A stretch of 64,000 nucleotides of DNA from Platerodrilus igneus (GCA_036346225.1 JARFIW010000831.1:3968001-4032000), one strand, 5' to 3'; positions 1 through 10,118 are shown, numbered from the stretch's first letter. Notes: a model not told the origin generated them from the letters alone. Numbers and translations are program-made.

Positions 1-71
1 TCTGCGCTTTCCGCGGCCTCGCCGCATTCGCAGCGGTCGCTGTTGGTTAAACCGAACCTCTGTAAATACGC

Positions 72-740
72 CTACAGGGCGCCGTGCCCTGTTATCAACT
101 GCACTATTTTGTAATCGAGCTTAACCTCGATCCTACCTCTAGCTTCTATGCTCGGTATGAATTTGTGGGTTAACCTGCCCGTGGCAGCGTTGTTCCACCT
201 CTCTTCCCATTGTTGAATTGACTTTTCGCGCAGTTTCCTTTTAATATGGGACCTCGGTATCGACGAATGTGATATCCGAAAGTCGCCCGTCGCAGCCTCT
301 TTAGCTAATTCGTTAGCCCTATCATTCCCTACGTTACCATCGTGCAACCTAACCCAACAGAACTTTAAACGTCGAAACTCGAGCGCCGTATGCGCTATCC
401 TCCAGACGTCCGCCTGGAGGTCTGTCGAGGTGTTCATGTATGTTAAAGCTGTCAGCGCTGATTTACTGTCGCTGATTATATAATATTTATCTCTGCCCAC
501 GTGGTTTATTACGTAATCGATTGCCTCTCGTATGGCTACCAATTTGCACTGGAAAATAGTGTTCCAGTTTGCGAGTTTGGTTTGAAACCGAAACACCTCC
601 CTTTCCTGCTTATACACGACAAACGCCGCGCCTGCTTGTCCGTCATCCATGCGTGAGCCGTCCGTATAAATTCTGATACCCGTCGCGTCCCCATCGCCTT
701 CTACAAACTCGATTCCTCTAATATCGGCCGGGTGTCCCAA
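72..740 (-). pseudogene. RNase H domain of the non-LTR retrotransposon
   Basis: A 222-residue open segment holding a complete RNase H fold. Catalytic positions are visible: D27 in IYTDGS, E72 in AIREAI, D91 in IISDSKSAL, and D140 in GNDRANELA, with the preceding H133 matching the usual H of W-V-x-x-H. In the element this enzyme would remove RNA from the RNA/DNA hybrid during target-primed reverse transcription. The apparent ATG is not a real start; the segment belongs to a longer polyprotein whose upstream part (764-1,138) lies in another frame. A TAG near 72-74 interrupts it at GHGAL before the RFGLTN tail. All four acidic residues are kept, so the domain decayed recently relative to the rest. 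Confidence 0.8.
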
Positions 741-763
741 CTCCGATACAACGATCTTTCGTT

Positions 764-1138
764 CTACCTTCCTATTACCAAGATGAATATCTTCGATAAT
801 TTCGCGCCCTTTCCTATATTTATCAATCTCCTATCTCTGATCTCCCTAACGACATATTCGATAGGAACAGTCCTACTGATCACCAGGACCGCCTCCGTGG
901 AGGTGGTCCTGTACGCCCTGGCCGCTTTCACAGCGGTTATGCGTTGTACGCTAGTCAATTGACGCATCTCCCGGACTTTACAACCTTCCGCCCATACAGA
1001 AGCTGCGCACAGCATAGCCAGCTCAATGGCTCCGGCATAAATCGTCCTCAGCGATTCGCCCCTGAAACCCCAGTTGATTTTCGCCGCCGCCATCATTTTG
1101 TTTGATATTTCGCTGCCTTTGCTTTTAATGTACTGCAC
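764..1138 (-). pseudogene. RT thumb/linker fragment of the same element
   Basis: The open segment includes AKINWGFRGESLRTIYAGA and a conserved W-A-E-G-C, followed by LTSVQRITAVKAARAYRTTS and a V-x-x-I-R-D-R-R-L linker. This is the usual stretch between RT and RNase H in R1/Jockey-type ORF2 proteins. Coding sense continues upstream to about 1,260 without an ATG, so the annotated first Met is internal. The last residues before the stop are out of frame: the adjacent frame continues naturally into the RNase H domain, placing a small indel near 780. Confidence 0.7.
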
Positions 1139-1283
1139 GTGAGCTTTCCAATTTAACTTATTGTCAATCTTTACACCGAGATATGTAATTGCTTCCTTAA
1201 ACGGTATTTTCTCCCCTTTCGCTGTCCCGGTTTTTTTCCGAAATAAAGCGCCTCTGACTTTGCGGGGTTAAGCTATAGCGACG

Positions 1284-1813
1284 ATGAGGTAGAAGCGATC
1301 TACAAAGATATCGAAGACATATTAAGACACGTAGAAGGACATGAAAATTTAATAATTACGGGGGATTTTAATGCAGTGATAGGTGAGGGTAGGGAAGGAG
1401 CGGTAATAGGTTTATTCGTTTTAGGCACGAGAAACGACAGGGGAAATAGGCTGGTACAGTTTTGCGACAACAACAATTTAATCATCACAAACACATAATT
1501 TCAACATCATGCTAGAAGACGATATACGTGGCAGATGCCAGGAGATATAGGAAGATATCAAATAAATTGCATTCTTGTTAGACAACGGTTTATGAATCAA
1601 GTAAAAGACTGTAGAAGCTACCCAAAAGCAGATATAGACACTGACCACAAAATCGTAATTATGAGGGCCGCACTTAAATTTAAAAATTTGAAAAAAAGAA
1701 AGGGAAAAAGGCACTTTCACTTTGAGAAACTGAAAGTTAAAGATATTCAAGAAAGATTCGAAAAAAAGTCAAATGAATTGCTGAAAGATATCGGACAAAT
1801 TATCTTATATTAA
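1284..1813 (+). pseudogene. APE-type endonuclease domain remnant
   Basis: The C-terminal two thirds of an exonuclease/endonuclease/phosphatase domain. GDFNA carries the catalytic D/N pair, a TRNDRG block follows, and after an in-frame stop (1,498) the RRRYTW, DIGRYQINCILVRQRF and SDH-type motif (DTDHKIVIM) are readable. The domain would nick target DNA to prime reverse transcription. The N-terminal catalytic residues are missing. The I-D-x-I-L motif is altered to INCIL, so the active site is damaged even apart from the stop. Confidence 0.7.
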
Positions 1814-2338
1814 GGAAGTAGAAACAAAATGAAATAACATTAAATCCAGCTTAGACATTGCGGCCAGAGATATTCTGGGGTATACACAAAAAGAAAATAA
1901 GAAACCATGGATAACAAAGGATATCCTGAATTTAATAGAAGAAAGATGAAAATACAAAAATTAATCAGACGAAAGAAGAAAACAAAGATACAAAATCATA
2001 AAATGGGAAATTATTCGCAAATGCAGGAAAGCTAAAGAACAATGGATTGATGAAAAGTGCAAAGAGGTACAAACTAAGATGGAAATAGGAAAGACAGATG
2101 AAGCATACAAACTAATTGGAATCAATTTTAGGGATATAAAACCGTATAGCAAAAATATAAAGAACGCTAGAGGAAACGTCATTATAGAAAATGTAGAGAA
2201 AGTGGGTAGATGGCAAGAATATAAGAAAATTTATATGTAGGAGGGGAACCAGCAGCATTAGCACAGGAATCAATCATTGAAAATGATGACGTGGGATATC
2301 CTATACTTAGAGATGAGTTTGAATTAGCATAAAAGGGT

Positions 2339-3162
2339 TTGAAAACTGGCAAAGCGCCGGGTACAGATAAGGTGCCAGCAAAAACTCTAAAAGCCGCTGT
2401 ACAAGCAGCAACAGAACGTCTCTTCCAATTTGTAAGTTATATGCATCAGAAAGGCCAGATACTCGAAGATTTTAAACGTATCACCATAGTAACTATACCA
2501 AAAAAGAACACGTGTCAAAAATACGAACTGGAATGGTACAAAGACGAATGGAAAAACGAGCTGAAGAAACACTAGAAGAAGATCAATTTGGGTTTAGGGA
2601 AAACTGGGGAACACGGGAGGCTATTTTAACTTTGAGAGTAATAATGGAGAAAACAATAGGAAAAGGGAATATGGAAAAAGCATTCGACAATGTAAAATGG
2701 AGAAAAATGTTCGAAATACTTAAAAAGTTTGGAATGAGTTATAGGGATAGACAAATAGTACATAGCTTATACAAAGAGCCAACAGAAGTAATAGAATTAG
2801 AGCAGGAACGTAGAGAAGTAAACATTAGGAAAAGAGTGAGGCAGGGATGTGCCCTATCTCCATTAATTTTTAACTTGTACATTGAAGAGGCAATAAATAC
2901 CGTCAAATGCAGGAATGCATTTGGAGTTACTATGCAAGGACAAATAATTGATATGCGTAGATTGGCAGACGGGATAGCGGTATTAGCATCTAGCAAGGAA
3001 GAGTTAGAAACTGCTCTCAATGAAATGGAAACGGTTCTAACAAAGAGATTCGGTATGAAAATTAACAAAAATAAAACTAAAGTACTAAGGAGGGAAAATA
3101 AATCAAAAACAAGAATACAAATATGTCACAAGAACGTACAAGAGATTAAGGATTTCTGCTAG
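2339..3162 (+). pseudogene. Reverse transcriptase remnant with lost catalytic site
   Basis: Two overlapping frames (2,339-2,575 and 2,512-3,162) give RT blocks in order: GKAPGTDKVPAKTLK, a KAFDNVKW block (motif A, AFD kept), RQGCALSPLIFNLYIEEA (motif B), then RRLADGIAVLA where a F/Y-A-D-D box is expected (motif C), and the MKINKNKTKVL block that follows it. The second catalytic aspartate is replaced by glycine (LADG), so this copy cannot polymerise. A frameshift near 2,540 also splits the palm domain. Confidence 0.75.
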
Positions 3163-3381
3163 CTAAGAAACCAAAGAACGCAAGATGGAAAACGCGCAAA
3201 GGATATAAAACAATGATTAGCACAAGGTCGTGCTACATTTAACAAGAAAAAGCAACTACTGTGTTTAAGGACAACAAACATAGAAAAAAGGAAAATATTG
3301 CTTATAACACAGCACTGTACGGCTGTGAAACCTGGACAGTAGGAGATACGGACAAGAAAAAGGTAAAAAGAAGCCTTTGAA

Positions 3382-3690
3382 ATGTGGTGCTACAGACGAA
3401 TGATGAAGACATCATGGGCCGACAAAGTTAAGAACAAAGAGGTACTAAAAATGGTAGGGAAGGTAAAAAATAGGAGAGATAGGGTGAGAGGCCACATATT
3501 ACGGCATGAAGGAATAGTGCGGAATATATTAGAAGCAGAGTTAGGAAAAAAGAGAAGTAGAGGTAGACCTAGGTTAAACTACTGCACACAGATAGAGAAA
3601 GATGTAGGCTGTAGGAATTTTAGGGAATCTGTAGGCTAGCTCAGAACAAAAATCAATGAAGGTACGCATCCAACCAGTTCCAAGATGGAT
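3382..3690 (+). pseudogene. C-terminal tail of the EN-RT element
   Basis: The segment contains SWADKVKNKEVLKMV, RVRGHILRHEGIVRNILEAE, and the RGRPRLNYCTQIEKDVGCRN tail, ending with sequence equivalent to ASNQFQDG. This is the conserved end of the family, with a basic RGRPR segment likely to contact nucleic acid (inference). The element probably ends near 3,690. The following 67-aa open frame has no similarity that I recognise. Confidence 0.65.
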
Positions 3691-5035
3691 AAACTAATGA
3701 CGAAATTAATAAATGAAACATTCTATTTCAAGAAGCGGCTGGAACACGAAGAACCCACAAAATTTATGAAATATCCCATAAAATTGATTAACTTTTGTAT
3801 TAGTATGCGACGCCACAATAATCGTATATGTGTTAAACAAGAACAGGCAGCGCGCGTCACGAATAACTGGAGTCAGATAACAAGGTAATACAGCTCAACA
3901 ATTTTGAACGCCAATGAGGATTTTCAAGAATATTACGTAAAATGGACGTTTATTATTAAGAATGAAATCGCTCTAACTCTAGTTCCTTCTGGATATAGAT
4001 AATTTGAATACATAAAGAAGCGTTTATTAAAAACGTGGATTGATTCGAGTCATTTGATTCTTCAATGCGATCGCGAAATGTTATTTTAAGTCGCGAGCTG
4101 ATGTTTGAAGTATGCAGTAAGCATACCTTAATTTAATAATTATGACCTTGATACAATGAATATAGAAGTGATGTTTTAAATGCAAATTACATAAAAAGAA
4201 TGGAAAAATGGAAAATTCTTCCATATAACACTATTTTAAAAATTTTATTAAAAAGAAGATTTAACAAAAAATGTGCTTTGGTAATTGCTCTTTGAAACGA
4301 GAATTTTAAATATAGAAAATCTTGTTAGCTGATTTGGACATCAATTTAACATAAGAAGATATTTATTTACAAGAAGCGTTTTTGTGGATCCTGCAAGTAT
4401 TACTTTTAGATTTAATTTTAATTAATATTGGAGTATTTGTATCTAATTTAAGGTAGAATGATGTGTAATATTTTTTTGTGAGGATTTTTTACCAGGAAAG
4501 TTTGTGATCAGAATTTGAAATACTCTGATCTATTTAATAGATGATCTGTCAAGGACATTTTTTGGCCAAACACACCTTACAAGCGTGACAATAAATAAAA
4601 CCAGGTAGACCATCCATAAAAAAATAAATTTAGTTCTGTAAATTTAAAAATTTAAAATAAGGTAAGGAACATTTTTTTATACTTCTTAGAAATTACTTTA
4701 TGTTTGAAAGAAACGATGTTGTAAATCCTTTTGTATGAGAGAAAATATTTCATACTGTATAAATGTTTTGTGATATTCCTGTCTTTTATTTCATTTTGAA
4801 AACTCGGTTAATTCCGTTGAACTAGCCAGGCAAAGCTAGAAAGGAAGGTAAGTGAACAATTTCAAGTTATACAAATTGATGTACCTATATTACAGCACTC
4901 TATCAACGACGCTGTCAACGCGGCCTTATCATATCACTCCTTTAGCGCCACCTCAACGTGAGGCGTTGTCACACCAATATATATACACATATATAAGTAC
5001 AAACATATCTACGTATAATAAATGCTTAAATTAGT
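3691..5035. other. Unrecognised AT-rich stretch
   Basis: No coding sense, RNA gene or repeat family was recognised. The 60-67 codon open frames at 3,685-3,888 and 4,852-5,034 have no family motifs. They are compatible with chance in this base composition. Confidence 0.5.
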
Positions 5036-5039
5036 TTAT

Positions 5040-5440
5040 AACAAGTACAGTGTACAGTTGAATATCTAAACGATTAACATGAGTGAGTGTTCATGAGCAC
5101 AAATAAGAACAAACGTTCATATATCCTTATATATAAACAAGCACAAACACATATACATATAACAACCGTCTTAAAGCAGTAAATGTGAACATAACTTGAA
5201 TATTTACAGAATTAATATGAACTCGTGTCAGTCAGCACAAACAAGAACAAACCCTTGTTTATCCCTATATATAATAAGAGCACAAACATGCAGGTACCAA
5301 TTGCATTAAATCACTTCAGGACAAATGCAGTATGAACAGGATTAACACGGGTGCATGTTAATAAGTACAAACAACAGCTATTATTAAGTTGATTAAGGTA
5401 AGTACAATATGAACACAGAATTAACACCAGTGCGGGTGGA
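5040..5440. repeat. Degenerate tandem repeat, units of roughly 130-140 bp
   Basis: The block gaatat..a..attaa.atga, followed by a stretch ending in gcacaaa.aagaacaaac and by a tatata/agcacaaac block, recurs at about 5,058, 5,197 and (shorter) 5,327 and 5,402. Unit lengths drift, and only the first two units align over most of their length. This looks like a decayed minisatellite. Confidence 0.45.
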
Positions 5441-5935
5441 TGGTGCTCTACATTTTCAGGTGTAAGCGAGTAAGGTGGGGCCAGTATGTAATTACTGACC
5501 GTGTAAGGGAATGATTTTGTACCACAAGAATACCAGTCACTGGCTGTGTAATGATGAAGTAATGGCGAGTTTCCAGGATAAATATCAGCGACGGTGTAGT
5601 GTTCGAACCGCGATAAAAATCGCTTGCGCTGTAATGAGAAGGTAATGTGGTAACCGACCGTGTGTAGTATGATTTAATTAGCACGTAACGTAATACAAAA
5701 TACTTGGATAACGATCACAAGCGTGCGTGTAGGTACTGCTCTTGGATAAAAATCGGCAAAGAGCGAATTGCTGCTCGATTCGCAGCTGTTTATATATGTT
5801 TCCCCATTCTGATTGCAGGCGTGGTTATCGTGATAGGGGCAAAATGAATTACGTACTTCTGCGTTTTTATGTTCGGTAATAAATTTATATGTCTAGTAAC
5901 AAAGTCATGGATGAGAACATTGCATTGAGCGTCCG
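5441..5935. other. Unrecognised stretch with short recurring motifs
   Basis: Short phrases such as ctg(a/t)gtgta, gcgacggtg and accgtgtaa recur at irregular spacing between 5,480 and 5,680. No unit length could be fixed and no coding sense was recognised. Confidence 0.3.
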
Positions 5936-5937
5936 GT

Positions 5938-6116
5938 TAGGAATTGTTAAATTATCAACAAATTTATCATCAATCTCCACACGCTTTTTAAATTCATCTT
6001 CTACATTAGTATTTGCGTATAAAAGCTCGATTTCTAGTTGCGCTTATTCAAATCTTTGTTAAATTGAATCACGTTTTTTATGCAATTGTTGTAAACTGTT
6101 AGGCATTTTAAATCGT
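5938..6116 (-). pseudogene. Possible retroelement gag N-terminus (weak)
   Basis: On the minus strand an ATG near 6,103 opens MPNSLQQLHKKRDSI, and after two stops the same frame gives LEIELLYANTNVEDEFKKR and VEIDDKFVDNLTI. The sequence is charged and helix-prone. Just upstream is ttggtgcagtaac, which resembles the primer-binding-site region of BEL/Pao elements, whose gag proteins start with a similar helical stretch. Both resemblances are from memory and weak. No LTR was found next to it. Confidence 0.3.
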
Positions 6117-6890
6117 TTGTAATTGCACTCAAATACAATGTTACTGCACCAAAATTTGCAGTAAATCAGTAATCTATCTTTTAATATGAATTTATACTAC
6201 AAGCTATCCTATCTTGACAGTTTATTCGCCAAAATAACAACTAAACTTTTACAGTAAATCGTAAACGCTTGTTGGTTTTCAATTCTTCTATAGTAATAAC
6301 ATGTTGCACACTATGAAGTATTTCACCCTTATTTTTAATTGTACAAACGGGTAACCTACAGTAGCTATCACCCAAATCGCAAAGATAGAACAACTACGTT
6401 AATCACAAAATCGAATGATGGAATGAATACACGTAATTTAAATTGGAAATGACCAACTTTAATCATCCAATCTATGTGCTGGAATAGCAGTGCATCATCC
6501 ACAATCCATTGAATTACAATCTTGAATACCAAAGCCCCTTAATCACTCAACCTACTCAATAAATCTAGTTTGTTATAGGACCATAATCAAAAATGCTTTC
6601 TTCGATATGGATAAGTCTCACCAAGCAGAATATTTTGAACGCTTCAATAAAAATAAAATTAACTGTGAAAAGAGAAAGAATGCATTAGATATTATGATTA
6701 AAAATAATATTTATATTGAGATAATGTATGAAACAGAACATTTTTTTGTATTTTATGCTAGTTTTTTAAATATTTTAGCAAAACCTTGTGTCACCTACGC
6801 CACCAAATTCAAATTTTTGAATTATTTATTACAATAAGCTATTCACTCTAGATTTTCAGCTCAAAATTGTTATTATTAAACATATTCGAT
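6117..6890. other. Unrecognised AT-rich stretch
   Basis: It contains a 76-codon plus-strand frame at 6,607-6,837 (MDKSHQAEYFERF...), with no recognised family, no neighbouring exon and no promoter signal. Nothing else was seen. Confidence 0.4.
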
Positions 6891-6894
6891 CAAA

Positions 6895-7006
6895 TCCGGG
6901 CCGGGCCGGGCTTTTAATAGGCCCGGCCCGGCCCGACGCAGAAAAGTGACCGGCCCGGCCCGAGGCCCGACCCGAAATGACAATTGAAATTTCGGGCCGG
7001 CCTGAC
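6895..7006. repeat. GC-rich hairpin island 1 (GGCCCG/CGGGCC iterations)
   Basis: Within strongly AT-rich DNA a 110-bp block consists of repeated ccgggc/gcccgg. The segment ccgggccgggccgggc, a 9-base loop and gcccggcccggccc (6,896-6,934) form an almost perfect hairpin. A second fold pairs the ggcccgacccgaaat segment with atttcgggccgg (6,964-7,000). A longer relative is at 13,865-14,032. Such arrays resemble subterminal repeats of hAT transposons, but no transposase is attached. Confidence 0.7.
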
Positions 7007-8020
7007 TTTCATTCAGGGAATGAGAAGATATTCTTTTCAGCTGTGTTCAACAAGTTACTATCACTGTTTTGTTTGATTTAAGAGTATAATGATTTTGAGT
7101 TACAATCAAGATACTTGTGGAACATAGCGTAGTATATCATTTGATTTTTGATTTTTTGAAAAATCCTAGAAATATGTAACAAGAGTACAAAATGTTTAGC
7201 AATTTCCAATGTTTATGAAATTGTTACAGACGGATTTTTAGGGCCTTTTTTTTACTTTGAGAAACTGAAACTTTTAGAATTGAACTTTGATCAATAATTT
7301 GACTGTCTTTGTTCTAATTCTTTTAAATTTTTATTTGACCGACTGACAAATCGTGCCAAAGTTCAAGATTTAACACTTTTGGTGAATTACTGAATACTAA
7401 AAATTAAATAAATTGTTTATCGGTCATAGTATAAACGGTACCAAACTCCATCGGTTAATATATCAAACGATTGAAAATTGGTACCTAGTGTTATTAGAAC
7501 TTAAGGAACCTGAAAGTCAAATAATATACCATATGTTTGCTTAAAAAAGTTGGATTTTTCAAATTGTGGTATGTAGAGGATACCTTATTCTTTAGAAATA
7601 CATATTATCTGATGGAATAGAAGTAAAATTAAGTAAGTGTTTAAGGTTGAAAATTTTTAAAAAAATGATTACCAAAAGGTATAAATCAGTACATAGATCC
7701 TTTTATATACTAATAAAATTTTATTTACTTTATCCCTTTTTTATGGCATAAGTCGATAATGGCATTATTATACATTTCCCGCAATAAATAGAAAACTATA
7801 TCTGCAGCCAAATTCTACTATTCAACAATAAATTAAGTGATAATCATGCACGTAACTAGCGGTTAGGGTACTTAGAAATCTACTCTCCCCCTCACCCTAA
7901 ATATTCTAGCCTACCCCAAGAAGGGTGTTTAGAAAACGCTATAACTATATTCTACGAATAGACGTTTAACGTATTGTTTTCAATAGTTTTATTGAAATCG
8001 TTATTTTAAAATACATGCAG

Positions 8021-8021
<1 letters not shown>
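7007..8021. other. Unrecognised AT-rich stretch
   Basis: No open frame, repeat or RNA signal was recognised. Confidence 0.4.

Positions 8022-8066
<45 letters not shown>
8022..8066. repeat. (AT)n microsatellite
   Basis: A pure AT dinucleotide tract directly abutting the left inverted repeat of tRNA-bearing foldback copy A. Confidence 0.9.
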
Positions 8067-8367
8067 GTTATTAAGATGAATGAAAACCAACTTTGTATTT
8101 AAAGTTGAATTACCATTTCAAATCGAAGTAGTAATTGAAAACCACTAAAAGAACCAAGCCAAGCTTCAGTAGTATTAAGTATAACATCATCTAAACAATT
8201 AGGCTAGATAGCTGAATTGGTTAGAGCACTGATCCGGAAAATCAGAAGTTGCAGGTTCAAGTCCTGCTGTAGCCGTTCTTTTAGTGGTTTTCAATTACTA
8301 GTTCGATTTGAAATGGTAATTCAACTTTAAATACAAAGTTGGATTTTCATTTCATCTTAATAACTAT
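8063..8367 (+). mobile_element. tRNA-bearing foldback element, copy A
   Basis: About 93-bp terminal inverted repeats (8,063-8,155 and 8,275-8,367) share atagttattaagatgaa, accatttcaaatcga, and taattgaaaaccactaaaagaac. Between them sit caagcttcagtagtattaa and a 73-nt tRNA-like sequence. The element is non-coding and lies between (AT)n tracts. It could be a MITE that captured a tRNA, two SINEs head to head, or a terminal structure of the neighbouring Penelope element. The sequence alone does not decide. Confidence 0.65.
8202..8274 (+). ncRNA. tRNA-like sequence in copy A
   Basis: 73 nt fold as a cloverleaf: the acceptor arms ggctaga/tgtagcc pair at six of seven positions, the D arm is gctgaattggttagagc, the anticodon stem ctgat/atcag encloses ccggaaa, and the T arm is gcaggttcaagtcctgc. 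The A box (tagctgaattgg) and B box (ggttcaagtcc) fit RNA polymerase III consensus. The nominal anticodon GGA would be serine, but there is no long variable arm and position 33 is C rather than U. It is therefore a tRNA-derived repeat and probably not a translating tRNA. Confidence 0.65.
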
Positions 8368-8421
8368 GAATATATATTAAGCATTCATTTGCATTCCAAA
8401 TGTGGATTATTCTTCTCTATT

Positions 8422-8431
8422 AATAATAATA

Positions 8432-8468
<37 letters not shown>

Positions 8469-8479
8469 ATATATATATA
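8422..8479. repeat. (AT)n microsatellite
   Basis: An impure AT tract preceded by gcatttgcattccaaatgtgg and attattcttctctatta. The same preamble occurs inverted beside the (AT)n at 9,243-9,288 and again at 9,740-9,780. Confidence 0.85.
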
Positions 8480-8986
8480 GATTTTAAAGATAATGACCTT
8501 TTAGTAATATTAAATGTTTTTAATGGGTTTGAGGTCAGCTGGTAAAAAGAAAACTCTTTTATAATGCCTAAATTTTCGGATTTATTTAATCCTTGTTCAC
8601 AGGCTTCTAAAAATGTTATAAACAACTAGGCTAAATTATACAAATATTAATTGCAACTTACATGATGAGTTGTTTTAAAAAATTAACATCGAAATTAATT
8701 ATTAAACATAACTATTTTTAGTTTTTTACTTTAAAATGTAGGAAGGATATATAATTTGTATAAGAAGAAATGTAAAAATAAAAATTATGTCAGATTTTGA
8801 AATATTTCAAATTCTCTTTTTCAAGAGGATACCTGATACCTTTATTTAATGTATATGTTATGTTGTATGTGATAGTTGTTTGTTTGTATGTGTGTGTGTA
8901 TGCCCATAGGTTAGGTTGTGTGGTTTGTATGTGTGTATGTATTTATAACGTTGCACATATTAACAAATATTACATTAAGCATGTAG

Positions 8987-9238
8987 CTATGTTTTAAAAT
9001 TAAGTAAATATGTGTAAATCGAGCTCAAACCACTAATATCAGTTTTTTTATTTATACTATCTTTTGCATTAAAAATGTGATACATTTCAAGAAATAGTCT
9101 TTTTTGTTTATCTTTCTCTAATTCTAAAAATTTTGGATTTTTGAAATCTATTCTATGATCTAAATTAGCTGAATGACTCGATAAAGCACAGGAATTTGGT
9201 TTAACTTTTATGTCACTTCTGTGTTGAATTATACGCTG

Positions 9239-9240
<2 letters not shown>
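8987..9240 (-). pseudogene. Penelope-like element GIY-YIG endonuclease, C-terminal fragment
   Basis: The minus-strand frame gives IIQHRSDIKVKPNSCALSSH, the IDFKNPKFLELEKDKQKR block and RLFLEMYHI, ending in LSSIYTYLL. This pattern (R-I-x-Q-H-x-x-D, S-A-L-x-x-H, D-F-x-N-x-K, E-K-x-x-x-K-R-L-x-E-M) is the C-terminal half of the GIY-YIG endonuclease of Penelope-like retroelements. The GIY-YIG core and the whole RT are missing: upstream the frame passes straight into the (AT)n tract, giving an artefactual Tyr-Ile run. The fragment is bracketed by inverted copies of the tRNA-element flank. Confidence 0.65.

Positions 9241-9242
<2 letters not shown>

Positions 9243-9288
<46 letters not shown>
9243..9288. 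repeat. (AT)n microsatellite
   Basis: A pure AT tract truncating the Penelope endonuclease fragment on one side and joined to the inverted attattcttctctattgat preamble on the other. Confidence 0.9.
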
Positions 9289-9290
<2 letters not shown>

Positions 9291-9351
9291 ATAGAGAAGA
9301 ATAATCCACATTTGAAATGCAAATGCATGTTTATTAATATTTATTAATAGT

Positions 9352-9635
9352 TTTAAGGTGAAATGAAAACCCAACCTTATATGTAAAGTTGAATTACCAT
9401 TTCAAATCGAACTAGTAATTGAAAACTACTAAAAGAACGGCTACAGCAAGATTTGAACCTGCGACCTCTGATATTCCGGATCAGCTCTCTAACCAACTGA
9501 GCTAAATAGCTAATTGTTTAGATGCTGTTATAATTAATACTACTGAAGCTTGGATCTTGTTACCGATTTTCAATTACGTCCTGCATGTAAGGAAATTGAT
9601 TCCAGTTATATACATAATTCATGTACTAATAACTT
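9352..9635 (-). mobile_element. tRNA-bearing foldback element, copy B (inverted)
   Basis: This is the reverse complement of copy C (9,832-10,117) over about 284 bp, including the aagatgaaatgaaaac end, the tRNA-like part, the caagcttcagtagtattaa block and a unique tail ending aagttattagtacatgaatt. B and C therefore form a large inverted repeat with a 196-bp spacer (9,636-9,831). Confidence 0.65.
9439..9511 (-). ncRNA. tRNA-like sequence in copy B
   Basis: 73 nt on the minus strand with A box tagctcagttgg and B box ggttcaaatct. The anticodon loop ccggaat is bracketed by ctgat/atcag. It is a diverged copy of the sequences at 8,202 and 9,956 and is probably not a functional tRNA. Confidence 0.6.
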
Positions 9636-9713
9636 AGTGGTTTTCAATTACTAGTTCGATTTGAAATGGTAATTCAACTTTACATATAAAGTTGGGTTTT
9701 CATTTCATCTTAA
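9636..9713 (+). repeat. Solo inverted-repeat arm of the foldback family
   Basis: tagtggttttcaattactag through atttgaaatggtaattcaac to gttgggttttcatttcatc is the same arm that ends copies A and C, here without a tRNA-like part. It is followed by the gcatttgcattccaaatgtgg preamble at 9,740. Confidence 0.6.
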
Positions 9714-9831
9714 AACTATTAATAAATATTAATAAACATGCATTTGCATTCCAAATGTGGATTATTCTTCTCTATTGATAATAATATAATTACATCTTTG
9801 TATTATCCGAACGTTGCAAAATGGGATGATC

Positions 9832-10114
9832 AAGTTATTAGTACATGAATTATGTATATAACTGGAATCAATTTCCTTAAATGCAAGACGTAATTGAAAA
9901 TCAGTAACAAGAACCAAGCTTCAGTAGTATTAATTATGACATCATTTATACAATTCGCTATTTAGCTTAGTTGGTTAGAGCGCTGATCCGGAAAATCAGA
10001 GGTCGCAGGTTCAAATCCTGATGTAGCCATTCTTTTAGTGGTTTTCAATTACTAGTTCGATTTGAAATGATAATTCAACTTTACATATAAAGTTGGGTTT
10101 TTATTTCATCTTAA

Positions 10115-10117
<3 letters not shown>
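9832..10117 (+). mobile_element. tRNA-bearing foldback element, copy C
   Basis: Plus-strand partner of copy B. It ends with the 78-bp arm (10,031-10,112) that leads directly into the (AT)n tract at 10,119. Its left side replaces the usual arm with the unique segment aagttattagtacatgaatt and what follows, so it is either a recombinant or the complete form of a different subfamily. Confidence 0.6.
9956..10028 (+). ncRNA. tRNA-like sequence in copy C
   Basis: 73 nt with the best-kept cloverleaf after copy A: D arm agcttagttggttagagc, anticodon stem ctgat/atcag with loop ccggaaa, and T arm gcaggttcaaatcctga. Nominal anticodon GGA, C at position 33, no CCA. It is tRNA-derived. Confidence 0.6.

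Positions 10118-10118
<1 letters not shown>

Larger units (their letters stand above)
1..1265 (-). mobile_element. R1/Jockey-type non-LTR retrotransposon, 3' part
   Basis: Reading the minus strand from about 1,260 downward, the translation runs through the end of a reverse transcriptase (an ITYLGVKIDNKLNWKAHV block, typical of the RT thumb of R1/Jockey/I elements). It continues through a linker with W-x-E-G-C and TSVQR motifs, then an RNase H domain. The region below 72 still reads as the post-RNase H tail (RFGLTNSDRCECGEA, a cysteine-bearing motif usual after RNase H in this group) behind an in-frame stop, and runs off the window. The endonuclease and catalytic RT core are absent, because the copy ends where the plus-strand element begins near 1,266. 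A frameshift near 755-790 separates the RT-end frame from the RNase H frame. The exact clade is inferred from motif style, not established. Confidence 0.8.
1266..3690 (+). mobile_element. Degenerate endonuclease/reverse-transcriptase non-LTR element
   Basis: The plus-strand translation in successive frames shows an APE-like endonuclease (IITGDFNAVIGEG at about 1,350, DTDHKIVIM at about 1,640), then an RT, then a C-terminal tail rich in arginine (KRSRGRPRLNYCTQIEKDVG at about 3,555). This order and the tail are typical of a family very common in insect genomes, often mis-annotated as craniofacial development protein 2-like. The clade (RTE-like or another) is uncertain. The 5' end of the endonuclease is missing, and stops and frameshifts occur throughout. 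A second copy of the tail lies at 21,230-21,410. Confidence 0.8.

Noticed and set aside
8407..8625. 72-codon minus-strand frame with Tyr-Ile repeats
   Set aside because: Its C-terminal half is the (AT)n tract, and the rest has no family motif.
8202..10028. Functional serine tRNA genes
   Set aside because: C at position 33, no long variable arm, acceptor mismatch and location in repeated elements argue for tRNA-derived repeats.
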